Below, piece after piece: positions 1-6,391 of a DNA stretch of 12,272 nt; position 1 is the stretch's first letter; each line of letters opens with the position of its first letter. This stretch comes from Candidatus Microgenomates bacterium (GTDB taxonomy: Bacteria; Patescibacteriota; Microgenomatia; 2-02-FULL-39-11): contig JALHWS010000208.1 of assembly GCA_022866885.1 (NCBI GenBank), positions 1-12,272 on the forward strand, given 5' to 3'. A program made the translations under genes and the position numbers. The notes under the pieces are model-generated. The model saw nothing but the letters and a program-made list of their open reading frames with translations. It had not been told where the DNA came from and searched no databases.

Positions 1-1606
1 ACTGCGGATGGCCGATGATCTCCCGGATTGTCGGCGACATGACAAAGGCGCCGACTTTGTTTTGGATTGGGGCTATGGCCTCGCTTTTGAGTCTGGGGTG
101 CATTTTGTCGTATTCGTTATACCAGAAATTCTGAATCATCTTGTCCTGGACTTTGGTCAGTATCCCATTGCGGAAATTTTGGTCAGACAGAAGGTCAGGC
201 ACCATCGTCAAAGTGGAGTTTGGATATTCCAGTAAGGTTAGAATGACATTTCTAAGGATATACTCAAGCCGCGGACCCCAGGAATAGGCATAAAGTTTGG
301 AGAAAATGGAAACAATACCTGAAGCGATCAGTTCCTTGTGGACCGGATTTTTTACTTCGAGAGGATTGATCCAAAACGGATACTCTCGGTTAAAAGGCTC
401 AAGGTAGACGACGTCGTTTATCCGGTAGGACGGGACGAAGTCGAGAAGAATATCCGAAAGATCTCCGTGCGGATCAACTATGGCCAGACCCTCTCTGTTT
501 CTCATGTCATTGATAGCCATATTGGCAATCAGGGTAGTTTTACCGGTACCGGTTTTACCGATGATGTACATGTGTTTCCGGCGGTCGTTTTTCTTGATGC
601 CGAAAGTGGTTGAAGCATTTCGAAAATCAGCTTTGGCGAAAAAGTTTATCCCGCTTTTTTCTTCTTCAGTCAAATCGCCCGCAACGGGGAGGTTTTGCGG
701 CGGTTCACCGACGAGTGATCTGCCCCAGGAGATGTTTCTGATGCCGGCAAGTAACATTGTCGGCGGATGCCAGAGAGTCGCCAGTTCCATCGTATTTAGG
801 ATCTGGTTTCTGGGAAAATGGTTTTTCTCCCGTTTTTGAATTTTATTCAGGGTGACATTTTTCATGAATAATCTGGGTCTGCGTAAAAATAACCGGTTTC
901 CTTCTCCCATGGCAAAAGCGCCAAAGGCGCCGGCCAGGTTAAAGAGAGTTGATTTAGCCGTCTGGTTGGTTTGGGAACCGATTAGGAGCCGGATATAGGT
1001 CCGGTAGCCGGTGGAATTGATTTTTTCCTCAATCAGCCTGGCATGGGGAAACTGTTTGGTGCGATCCGGCGCTTTTGACGTCGCATCAGGAACACCTCTG
1101 TTGACCATGTTTTCCACTTGAGACTGCCAGTTGAAATGCGGCGGCTCGATGACGATCTGGATCAGGCCGCTTTCGGTTTTCCCGAGTTTTGAAAGTACTC
1201 CGACGATAGAGGAGAGCGGGTCAAGTTCCTTAAATTCTTTATAGGTTTTTATCGGATAGTAAAATGGGGCGGCCAAAAGCAGATTGCCAAGTGCCAAAAA
1301 AGGGCTTTTGGTGATGTTTTTCAGGTAATCGGGTGATTCGGCCAGATGGATATGCGGGTATTGGGAGGTGATCTGGCTTTCGATGAAAGTGCGGAAAGAT
1401 TTCGGGACGACGATATAAAAATGGATGGCCTGGTTGTAGCTGGCAATTTCAAAAGAAAGGGTACGGACCTTTATCCACAGCCTCTTCCAGTGGGGGATAT
1501 GCCCGCCGGAGTAGAGGGCGGCAAAAACCTGGGCCATCGATTCGGAATTTTCCTCGCTGGTTTTCGGATTCCTGATCTCCAAGATTACTTTTTCCTCAGA
1601 AGCCAT
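1..1606 (-). CDS. TraG/VirD4/VirB4-like conjugation-type ATPase, N-terminal part (runs off left edge)
   Basis: The ORF starts with MASEEKVILEIRNPK at 1606 and stays open to base 2, giving 535 residues with no stop. A perfect P-loop, GKTGTGKT, lies at residues 350-357. The next strand reads LAVIDPHGDL (residues 374-383), the typical layout of the TraG/VirD4 coupling-protein and VirB4-like AAA families, which use ATP to move DNA or protein across the envelope. The visible part ends in NKVGAFVMSPTIREIIGHPQ. About 340 residues precede the P-loop, with no evident N-terminal membrane helices, so a cytosolic or peripheral ATPase is likely. The C-terminal half of the ATPase domain lies outside the window. 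Proteins of this kind occur widely in CPR genomes, annotated as type IV secretory conjugative transfer proteins, often without a full conjugation set. It diverges from frr. The family call is secure; whether it serves DNA transfer, pili or something else cannot be seen. Confidence 0.85.
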   Translation of the reverse strand, partial: MASEEKVILEIRNPKTSEENSESMAQVFAALYSGGHIPHWKRLWIKVRTLSFEIASYNQAIHFYIVVPKSFRTFIESQITSQYPHIHLAESPDYLKNITKSPFLALGNLLLAAPFYYPIKTYKEFKELDPLSSIVGVLSKLGKTESGLIQIVIEPPHFNWQSQVENMVNRGVPDATSKAPDRTKQFPHARLIEEKINSTGYRTYIRLLIGSQTNQTAKSTLFNLAGAFGAFAMGEGNRLFLRRPRLFMKNVTLNKIQKREKNHFPRNQILNTMELATLWHPPTMLLAGIRNISWGRSLVGEPPQNLPVAGDLTEEEKSGINFFAKADFRNASTTFGIKKNDRRKHMYIIGKTGTGKTTLIANMAINDMRNREGLAIVDPHGDLSDILLDFVPSYRINDVVYLEPFNREYPFWINPLEVKNPVHKELIASGIVSIFSKLYAYSWGPRLEYILRNVILTLLEYPNSTLTMVPDLLSDQNFRNGILTKVQDKMIQNFWYNEYDKMHPRLKSEAIAPIQNKVGAFVMSPTIREIIGHPQ

Positions 1607-1612
1607 AATTAG

Positions 1613-1641
1613 AGTATAAAGAATTTATACAAAAGAATAAA
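1613..1641 (-). promoter_or_regulatory. Promoter of the TraG-like ATPase gene (leaderless type)
   Basis: On the minus strand a TATACT -10 box (1618-1613) has a weak TTTATT -35 candidate (1641-1636) 17 nt upstream. Only 6 nt separate the -10 box from the ATG at 1606, so transcription should begin at or next to the start codon. No Shine-Dalgarno sequence lies before the ATG, consistent with a leaderless mRNA. Sequence match only. Confidence 0.5.
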
Positions 1642-1657
1642 GCCCTTTGACATCTAC

Positions 1658-1686
1658 TTGCGAACTGCGGCTTTTCCTGCTATTCT
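1658..1686 (+). promoter_or_regulatory. Promoter of frr (leaderless type)
   Basis: TTGCGA (1658-1663), a 17-nt spacer and TATTCT (1681-1686) form a plausible sigma-70-type promoter. The ATG of frr follows 8 nt after the -10 box, with no Shine-Dalgarno sequence, so the mRNA would start at about the ATG. A perfect TTGACA lies at 1647-1652 but is 28 nt from this -10, too far to pair with it. With the minus-strand promoter this makes an 88-bp divergent control region. Confidence 0.5.
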
Positions 1687-1694
1687 AATTTCTG

Positions 1695-2258
1695 ATGGAC
1701 CAGCAGATACTTACGCAGTTGAAGATCAAAATGCAAAAAGCCCTTGCCGTCTTGCATGAGGATCTCGGGACGATCAGGACCGGCCGGGCGACTCCGGCTT
1801 TAGTCGAAAACGTGGTCATTTCCGCTTATGAGAATACTCAGCACCTGAAGCTGAAAGAAATGGCGACTATCACCACAGACGGGCCGCGGATGATCCTGGT
1901 CTCTCCTTTTGACCCCTCGGTTGTCCGGGATATCGAAAAAGGAATAAGTAGCGCTAACTTAGGTTTTTCCGCAAGCGTAGACAGTAATCTTATCAGGATA
2001 AACATTCCCGCTCTGACGGCGGAGCGGCGCGACGAATACATAAAGCTTGCCCATACGAAAATAGAAAACGGCCGGGTGATGGTCAGACAGATCCGTCACG
2101 AAGCGATGAATGAAGTCAAACGCCTTTTTGAAGCCAAGGAAATATCGGAAGACGACAAAAAAAGGCTGGAAAAAGAAATCCAGACACAAACTGACGAGAT
2201 GATGGCGGAGATTGATGTAATGCGCGAGAAAAAGGAAAAAGAACTTTCGGAGATATAA
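1695..2258 (+). CDS. frr: Ribosome recycling factor
   Basis: The product has 187 residues, the normal length for RRF. RRF works with EF-G to split the post-termination ribosome. Family hallmarks are clear: the N-terminal helix ends in LHEDLGTIRTGRATPALVENV (about residues 21-41), followed by the domain II strand region (KEMATITTDGPRMILVSPFD), INIPALTAERRDEYIKLAHT, and the long C-terminal helices of the coiled bundle rich in Lys, Glu and Arg. The ATG at 1695 gives the usual N-terminus and lies just downstream of a -10 box, without a Shine-Dalgarno sequence. It leads the plus-strand run. In many bacteria frr follows tsf and pyrH; here its upstream neighbour is a divergent conjugation-type ATPase gene. 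The stop codon overlaps a TATAAT box that may drive the next gene. Confidence 0.97.
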   Translation: MDQQILTQLKIKMQKALAVLHEDLGTIRTGRATPALVENVVISAYENTQHLKLKEMATITTDGPRMILVSPFDPSVVRDIEKGISSANLGFSASVDSNLIRINIPALTAERRDEYIKLAHTKIENGRVMVRQIRHEAMNEVKRLFEAKEISEDDKKRLEKEIQTQTDEMMAEIDVMREKKEKELSEI

Positions 2259-2259
2259 T
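2254..2259 (+). promoter_or_regulatory. -10 box before rseP, overlapping the frr stop
   Basis: A perfect TATAAT hexamer begins inside the last codon of frr and includes its TAA stop (2256-2258). The rseP ATG is 7 nt downstream, the spacing expected for a leaderless transcript. No convincing -35 box lies 16-18 nt upstream, so activity is uncertain. The only purine-rich stretch nearby (GGAG, 2249-2252) is 14 nt from the ATG, too far for a normal Shine-Dalgarno. Confidence 0.45.
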
Positions 2260-2266
2260 TCCTTCT

Positions 2267-3358
2267 ATGCTTTTGACTATTTTCACTTTTCTGTTAATCC
2301 TATCAGTCCTCATTATGGTCCATGAGCTTGGCCATTTCATTTCGGCCAAGAAATTAGGGATCAAAGTGGAAGAATTCGGTTTCGGTCTGCCGCCCAGAAT
2401 TATCGGGATTAAAAAAGGCGAGACAATATATTCCATCAACTGGCTGCCAATCGGCGGTTTCGTCCGGCTTTTTGGTGAAGACAGGGAAGATGAAACAAAA
2501 AAGAGAAAAAAGAGAATAAATAAGAAAGCTTTTTACTCACGGCCGATCTGGCAAAGATCGCTGGTGTTGACCGCCGGCGTCACCATGAATTTCCTGCTGG
2601 CGGTTTTTATCATTTCCTTCCTTTTCACCCAGGGGGTGATGATGGCTACCGAGCGGATCCATATAGAGAAGGTTTTGCCGGACACTCCGGCGGCAGTGGT
2701 GGGGTTAAAAGAGAAAGACACCATAAAAGAATTAAGAATTCATCCGCCAGCTGGCGGATCAACATTCAAAATTACCAGCGGAGAGCAATTGATAAATACC
2801 ACCCGGGAACACTTAGGCGAGGAAATTGTTTTGTTGGTGGACAGAGGCGGGCAGGAGTACAGTTTTCCGATTGTTCCGCGCAAAGACTATCCGAAAGATG
2901 AAGGCCCGATGGGGATAATGATTTCCAATTACGAGCTGGTTAAATATCCCATTTGGCAGGCACCAATTCTGGGCACCAAAGAGGCTTTTGTCATGTCCTA
3001 CCGTTTGGCTAAAGGGATCGGGACGACCATCTGGAAAATGATTTCTTTCCAAAGTGTCAGCAAGGATGTGGCCGGGCCGGTAGGGATTGCCCAACTGACC
3101 GGCCAGGCAATCAAGTTCGGCCAGTATGCAGTTTTGGAATTAGTAGGGCTTCTTTCTTTAAATCTGGCGATTGTAAATATTTTACCTTTTCCGGCTCTTG
3201 ACGGCGGTCGCTTGTTGTTTGTTTTGATCGAAGGGACTACCGGTAAGAAAATCCGGGCCAAATGGGAAAGGCTCATTCATCAGGCGGGTATGATCGTCCT
3301 TTTGGGGTTGATCGTTTTAGTGACGATCAATGATTTAGTCAGGATATTCGTAAAATAA
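2267..3358 (+). CDS. rseP: RseP-type site-2 zinc metalloprotease
   Basis: This is a 363-residue intramembrane protease of the M50/RseP family, which cuts transmembrane substrates such as anti-sigma factors or signal-peptide remnants. The zinc motif HELGH is at residues 19-23 in the first membrane segment. A second hydrophobic segment follows around residues 100-125 (SLVLTAGVTMNFLLAVFIISFL). A PDZ-like periplasmic region spans about 130-210, and the third zinc-ligand motif lies in NILPFPALDGGR (304-315, Asp312), followed by a last hydrophobic helix near the C-terminus. It starts 8 nt after frr and ends 2 nt before proS. The frr-rseP-proS order is a known bacterial arrangement. An oddity is the perfect palindrome at 2742-2759, encoding HPPAGGS in the PDZ region at residues 159-165; the same palindrome occurs in proS. 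Confidence 0.96.
   Translation: MLLTIFTFLLILSVLIMVHELGHFISAKKLGIKVEEFGFGLPPRIIGIKKGETIYSINWLPIGGFVRLFGEDREDETKKRKKRINKKAFYSRPIWQRSLVLTAGVTMNFLLAVFIISFLFTQGVMMATERIHIEKVLPDTPAAVVGLKEKDTIKELRIHPPAGGSTFKITSGEQLINTTREHLGEEIVLLVDRGGQEYSFPIVPRKDYPKDEGPMGIMISNYELVKYPIWQAPILGTKEAFVMSYRLAKGIGTTIWKMISFQSVSKDVAGPVGIAQLTGQAIKFGQYAVLELVGLLSLNLAIVNILPFPALDGGRLLFVLIEGTTGKKIRAKWERLIHQAGMIVLLGLIVLVTINDLVRIFVK
2742..2759. repeat. Palindromic repeat copy 1, inside rseP
   Basis: ATCCGCCAGCTGGCGGAT is a perfect 18-bp palindrome inside rseP, translated as Pro-Pro-Ala-Gly-Gly (residues 160-164). The 16-bp core TCCGCCAGCTGGCGGA recurs exactly in proS, and its inner 12 bp plus GA recur in the intergenic element before ahcY. 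It looks like a small mobile or amplified palindrome that has landed in a permissive loop. Confidence 0.8.
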
Positions 3359-3360
3359 AT

Positions 3361-4806
3361 ATGGCTGTTTTTGATAAAAAAAATATCATTAAAAAATCAG
3401 AAAATTTTTCCGAGTGGTATACAAATGTGATTTTGAAGTCAGAATTGGCTGATTACGCGCCGGTAAAAGGCTGTATGGTTATCCGGCCGTATGGTTTTGC
3501 TCTTTGGGAATCAATCCAAAGTTTTCTGGATAAACTGATAAAGGAAAAGGGTGTCAAAAACGCTTATTTCCCCATCTTTATCCCGGAAAAATTCCTGCAA
3601 TTGGAAAAAGAGCACGTCAAAGGTTTTGCCCCAAATTTGGCGGTAGTAACCATTGCCGGAGGCGAAGAATTAAAAGAAAAATTAATCGTGCGGCCGACGT
3701 CAGAAACGGTGATGTATGCCATGTACAAGAAGTGGACTCAATCATGGCGAGATTTGCCAATATTGATTAACCAGTGGAATAATGTCGTTCGTTGGGAAAA
3801 AAGGACTTATCTTTTCATTCGGACAAGCGAATTTTTATGGCAGGAAGGTCATTGTGTTCATACAACTCATAAAGAAAATCTGGAGATGGTTAATTGGGCT
3901 CTTGGTGCGTATGAGAAAACTTACAATGACCTGATGGCTTTATACGGAATTCCCGGCGTAAAAAGTGAAGCGGAAAAATTTCCGGGAGGCAACCAAACCC
4001 TTTCCTATGAAATACTCATGCCGGATGGTAAAGCCCTCCAGAGTTGTACCTCCCATGATTTGGGCCAAAATTTTGCCAAGGCTTTTGACTGGACCGTTCT
4101 TGATAAGAACGGTCAAAAACTGTATCCGTGGCAAAACAGTTGGGGCTTATCAACCAGAAGTATCGGCGGATTGGTTATGGCTCATGGTGATGATCAGGGA
4201 TTAGTACTTCCTCCGGCGATTGCGCCGGTTCAGATTGTGATCGTACCTATAACACAAAATCCTGCCATAATGAAATTTTGTGCAGATCTCCAAAAAGACC
4301 TGAAAATGGAAAATCTTCGGGTAGAAGTTGACGTGCGGGAGGAAAAATCAGCCGGCTGGAAATTTAATGAATGGGAATTGAAAGGTGTGCCCATCCGTCT
4401 TGAGATTGGGTCCAAAGAGATAGACAGCGGTGAATTAACGGTATTTAGGAGAGACGAAAAAAGTAAATCCAAAATTCCTCCGCCAGCTGGCGGATTGAAT
4501 GTCAAAAAAATCATTAAAGATCTTTTAGAAGAAATACAGATAAATATGTTTAAAAGACATAAGAAATTTACGGAAGAAAATACACATGATGTAAGTTCTT
4601 ATAACGAATTTAAAGAAATAATGGAGACAAAACGCGGTTTCATCAGGGCTTTCTGGTGCGAAGGCCCTGATTGTGAAAGAAAAATCAAGGAAGAAACCAA
4701 AGCTTCAACCCGCGTTTTGCCACAAGGGGCGAAAGAAGAGAAGGGGACTTGTATTTACTGTCAAAAACCAGCCTCTAACCGTTGGTTCTTCGCCCAAGCT
4801 TATTGA
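3361..4806 (+). CDS. proS: Prolyl-tRNA synthetase, archaeal/eukaryote-type (class II)
   Basis: The enzyme charges tRNA-Pro with proline. The 481-residue protein shows class II motifs in order: RPTSE (residues 111-115), motif 2 in RTSEFLWQEGH (154-164), and motif 3 around STRSIGGLVMAHGDDQGLVLPP (264-285). An anticodon-binding domain follows (QIVIVPI..., about 291-400). The C-terminal domain has four cysteines placed to bind zinc (Cys433, 438, 464, 467) and ends in Phe-Ala-Gln-Ala-Tyr. This is the short ProS type of archaea and eukaryotes, without the editing insertion of the long bacterial enzyme. It starts 2 nt after rseP, with no Shine-Dalgarno sequence. TAAAAT (3351-3356) precedes the ATG by only 4 nt and overlaps the rseP stop, a weak -10 candidate. 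A palindromic repeat (4479-4494) encodes PPAGG at residues 374-378, in a loop before the helix KKIIKDLLEEIQ. Confidence 0.97.
   Translation: MAVFDKKNIIKKSENFSEWYTNVILKSELADYAPVKGCMVIRPYGFALWESIQSFLDKLIKEKGVKNAYFPIFIPEKFLQLEKEHVKGFAPNLAVVTIAGGEELKEKLIVRPTSETVMYAMYKKWTQSWRDLPILINQWNNVVRWEKRTYLFIRTSEFLWQEGHCVHTTHKENLEMVNWALGAYEKTYNDLMALYGIPGVKSEAEKFPGGNQTLSYEILMPDGKALQSCTSHDLGQNFAKAFDWTVLDKNGQKLYPWQNSWGLSTRSIGGLVMAHGDDQGLVLPPAIAPVQIVIVPITQNPAIMKFCADLQKDLKMENLRVEVDVREEKSAGWKFNEWELKGVPIRLEIGSKEIDSGELTVFRRDEKSKSKIPPPAGGLNVKKIIKDLLEEIQINMFKRHKKFTEENTHDVSSYNEFKEIMETKRGFIRAFWCEGPDCERKIKEETKASTRVLPQGAKEEKGTCIYCQKPASNRWFFAQAY
4479..4494. repeat. Palindromic repeat copy 2, inside proS
   Basis: TCCGCCAGCTGGCGGA is a perfect 16-bp palindrome identical to the core of the rseP copy and read in the same phase (CCG CCA GCT GGC GGA), again giving Pro-Pro-Ala-Gly-Gly. 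It sits in a surface-loop position of the anticodon-binding domain, where an extra few residues should be tolerated. Confidence 0.8.
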
Positions 4807-4815
4807 ACAAACTCC

Positions 4816-4844
4816 TTGTTTCCAGCCGCTTTTCGATTTAAAAT
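4816..4844 (+). promoter_or_regulatory. Promoter of the DHH-family gene (leaderless type)
   Basis: TTGTTT (4816-4821), a 17-nt spacer, TAAAAT (4839-4844) and 7 nt to the ATG at 4852 form the best-matched leaderless promoter in the window. The TTG that could be taken as an upstream alternative start at 4816 is the first half of the -35 box, which argues for ATG 4852 as the true start. Confidence 0.6.
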
Positions 4845-4851
4845 AAGACAC

Positions 4852-5742
4852 ATGAAAAAGACGATTGTTACCCACATGACGCCGGACGTTGATGCCGTTT
4901 CCTCCGTTTGGCTTCTGAAACGTTTTCTACCGGGTTGGGATGAGGCGGAAATTGCCTTTGTTCCGGCCGGAAAAACTCTAAATAATGAGCCGGTGGACAG
5001 CGATGACGACGTATTGCATGTCGATACTGGTTTAGGCCGGCTTGATCATCACCAGACAAATGAAGATACTTGCGCAGCCAGGCGAACGCTAGAATTTATA
5101 TCACAAACTCAAAACTCAAAATTCAAATATCAAATCAAATCCAAAATTCAAAATGCAAATAACGCTAAAAGTAAATTCCCAGACGAGGCGTTGATTAGGT
5201 TAATCGACATTGTCAATGATATTGACCATTTCCGGGAAGTTTATTATCCCAATCCAGCGGCAGATTTTTATGATTTTTCCCTTATTTCCATGCTTGACGG
5301 CTTGAAGTTGATTTGTCCGGACGATAATCAAAAATTAATTGAATTCGGTTCGACGGCTTTGGACGGCATCTATAAATATTTCCAAAACAAAACCTGGGCG
5401 GAAAAAGAGTTAAAAGAGGAAGGAGTGGAGTTTAAGACGAAATGGGGAAAGGGGATTGGGGTGGAAACGGTTAATGATGAAGTAGTCAGGCTTGCCCAAA
5501 GACAGGGTTTTGTGGTGGCGGTCCGTAAAGACCCGAAAAAAGGATACCTGCGGATCAAAACCCTGCCCGAGTCACCGGCGGATTTGGCGGCGTGTTACAA
5601 TATCTATAAGAAAAAAGATCCGGAGGCGACCTGGTACCTTCATCCAAGCCATAAAATGCTCTTGAACGGCTCGATGAAAAATCCCGATTGCCGGCCGACA
5701 AAACTGACATTGAGGGAGATTATTAAAGTGTTATCAAATTAG
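4852..5742 (+). CDS. DHH-superfamily phosphoesterase-like protein
   Basis: The protein has 296 residues from ATG 4852. The N-terminus carries the DHH-type metal motifs: HMTPDVDAVSS (residues 8-18, Asp12 and Asp14) and DTGLGRLDHHQT (58-69, with Asp65-His66-His67). A later IVNDIDHFREVYYP may supply another metal ligand. Such proteins use Mn or similar ions to cleave phosphodiester or phosphoanhydride bonds, for instance in RecJ, nanoRNase/pAp phosphatase or pyrophosphatase subfamilies. I cannot place it in a subfamily, so the substrate is unknown. I reject a TTG start at 4816 because it falls in the promoter. A stretch at residues 84-109, rich in Gln, Asn, Ser and Lys, is encoded by an AT-rich repeat and looks like an insertion directly after the DHH motif. 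The HIT gene follows 17 nt after the stop. Confidence 0.75.
   Translation: MKKTIVTHMTPDVDAVSSVWLLKRFLPGWDEAEIAFVPAGKTLNNEPVDSDDDVLHVDTGLGRLDHHQTNEDTCAARRTLEFISQTQNSKFKYQIKSKIQNANNAKSKFPDEALIRLIDIVNDIDHFREVYYPNPAADFYDFSLISMLDGLKLICPDDNQKLIEFGSTALDGIYKYFQNKTWAEKELKEEGVEFKTKWGKGIGVETVNDEVVRLAQRQGFVVAVRKDPKKGYLRIKTLPESPADLAACYNIYKKKDPEATWYLHPSHKMLLNGSMKNPDCRPTKLTLREIIKVLSN
5101..5178. repeat. AT-rich low-complexity repeat inserted in the DHH gene
   Basis: This stretch is built from variants of CAAAATTCAAA / CAAATCAAA on one strand. It is translated as a Gln/Asn/Ser/Lys-rich segment (QTQNSKFKYQIKSKIQNANN, residues 85-104), unlike the surrounding sequence. The translated frame stays open throughout. 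It resembles intergenic low-complexity repeats common in CPR genomes (from memory), here tolerated inside a gene. Confidence 0.65.
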
Positions 5743-5759
5743 TCCAATTAGTCAAATTT

Positions 5760-6107
5760 ATGGATCCTTGTATCTTCTGTATAATCATCAATGGAGAGAT
5801 AGCATCAAAGATCTTCTATCAGGACGAGGATTTTATCGTCATTCACGACATCAGTCCCAAAGCACCGGTTCATGTCCTCTTGATGTCGGTTAAGCATATC
5901 GAATCACTCCAAAACGTAACTGAAGAAGACTCGGAATTCCTCGGAAAGATGATGATTACCGTAAATAAAATTGCCCGGAAGCTGGGAATTGCCGAAAGCG
6001 GTTATAAAGTAGTAATTAATAACGGTAAAGGTTCAGGGCAAATGGTTTTCCACCTGCATTTACATATTTTAGGAGGATGGAAAAAAGAAGCAGGATGGAA
6101 AGTTTGA
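5760..6107 (+). CDS. HIT-family (histidine triad) nucleotide-binding protein
   Basis: This is a 115-residue member of the HIT family, whose HINT-type enzymes hydrolyse AMP-lysine, AMP-amine or similar nucleoside phosphoramidates. The signature is complete: GQMVFHLHLHILGG, with the triad His98, His100 and His102. The N-terminal CIFCIIINGEIASKIFYQDED motif, with a Cys-x2-Cys pair, and HVLLMSVKHIESL are also typical. It lies 17 nt after the DHH gene. The gap holds a direct repeat, ATTAGTC at 5738-5744 and 5748-5754, and no Shine-Dalgarno or clear -10 box, so it is probably read from upstream transcripts. The true substrate is unknown. Confidence 0.95.
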   Translation: MDPCIFCIIINGEIASKIFYQDEDFIVIHDISPKAPVHVLLMSVKHIESLQNVTEEDSEFLGKMMITVNKIARKLGIAESGYKVVINNGKGSGQMVFHLHLHILGGWKKEAGWKV

Positions 6108-6120
6108 AAAAATGACTTAA

Positions 6121-6153
6121 CCCGAACAAATTTTTGGGAAAAATTTGAACGGG
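6121..6153 (+). promoter_or_regulatory. Hairpin in the leader of rpsU
   Basis: CCCG (6121-6124) pairs with CGGG (6150-6153). A 2x2 A-A mismatch follows, then CAAATTTTT (6127-6135) pairs with AAAAATTTG (6139-6147), leaving a 3-nt GGG loop. The stem ends just two bases before the strong Shine-Dalgarno sequence of rpsU. No U-tract follows, so an intrinsic terminator is less likely than a leader structure, although a role in ending HIT-gene transcripts is possible. Confidence 0.55.
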
Positions 6154-6154
6154 T

Positions 6155-6164
6155 AAAGGAGGTG
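6155..6164 (+). promoter_or_regulatory. Perfect extended Shine-Dalgarno sequence of rpsU
   Basis: AAAGGAGGTG is complementary over ten bases to the usual 16S rRNA 3' end (CACCUCCUUU/A). It lies 13 nt before the ATG at 6178, somewhat farther than ideal. Most other genes here have no such site. A rival reading is a leaderless promoter, TTGAAC (6145-6150), 16 nt, TTTAAT (6167-6172), which would put the Shine-Dalgarno upstream of the transcript start. I favour the Shine-Dalgarno because a chance ten-base match is unlikely. Confidence 0.7.
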
Positions 6165-6177
6165 TTTTTAATTTATT

Positions 6178-6390
6178 ATGGTTTTTGTAAAGGCAGCTCC
6201 GGGGGATACTTCCGATTCGCTTATCCGCAAATTCACGCGGAAAGTGATAAACGAAGGTTTGCTTTTGGAGCTTAAAAGAAAAGAATTTTACCAGAAACCG
6301 GCCGAGATCCGCAAAGAAGCCAAAAAAGAGATCGAACGGCGCCAGAAAGCCAGCAAGCGCGCCAGGGCCAGGAGAAATAAACTGATCTGA
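6178..6390 (+). CDS. rpsU: Ribosomal protein bS21
   Basis: This 70-residue small-subunit protein binds near the 3' end of 16S rRNA by the anti-Shine-Dalgarno and helps mRNA start selection. Its features are typical: MVFVKAAPGDTSDSLIRKFTRKV at the N-terminus, then a very basic helical tail with EIERRQKASKRARARR. It is the only gene in the window with a full-length Shine-Dalgarno match, and it has a hairpin just upstream. Together these suggest translational autocontrol, as reported for Bacteroidota, where bS21 occludes the anti-SD and rpsU keeps a strong Shine-Dalgarno. That link is inference. The ybeY ATG starts 1 nt after the stop, so the two are probably translated from one transcript. Confidence 0.96.
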   Translation: MVFVKAAPGDTSDSLIRKFTRKVINEGLLLELKRKEFYQKPAEIRKEAKKEIERRQKASKRARARRNKLI

Positions 6391-6391
6391 T

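Noticed and set aside
1647..1652. Perfect TTGACA as the -35 of frr.
   Set aside because: It is 28 nt from the only good -10 (TATTCT), and the sequence 17 nt downstream is GC-rich; TTGCGA at 1658 has the right spacing.
4816..4851. TTG start giving a 12-residue longer DHH protein.
   Set aside because: The TTG is part of a -35 box 17 nt from a TAAAAT -10, and ATG 4852 directly precedes the conserved first strand (KKTIVTHMTPDVDA).
6077..6115. Tiny ORF starting at the ATG in AGGAGGATGG inside the end of the HIT gene.
   Set aside because: It has no spacing between the purine run and the ATG, only 12 codons, and overlaps HIT coding sequence.
6121..6153. Rho-independent terminator for the HIT gene.
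   Set aside because: The stem is AT-rich in its upper part and is followed by AAAGGAGG with no U-tract; a leader structure of rpsU fits better.
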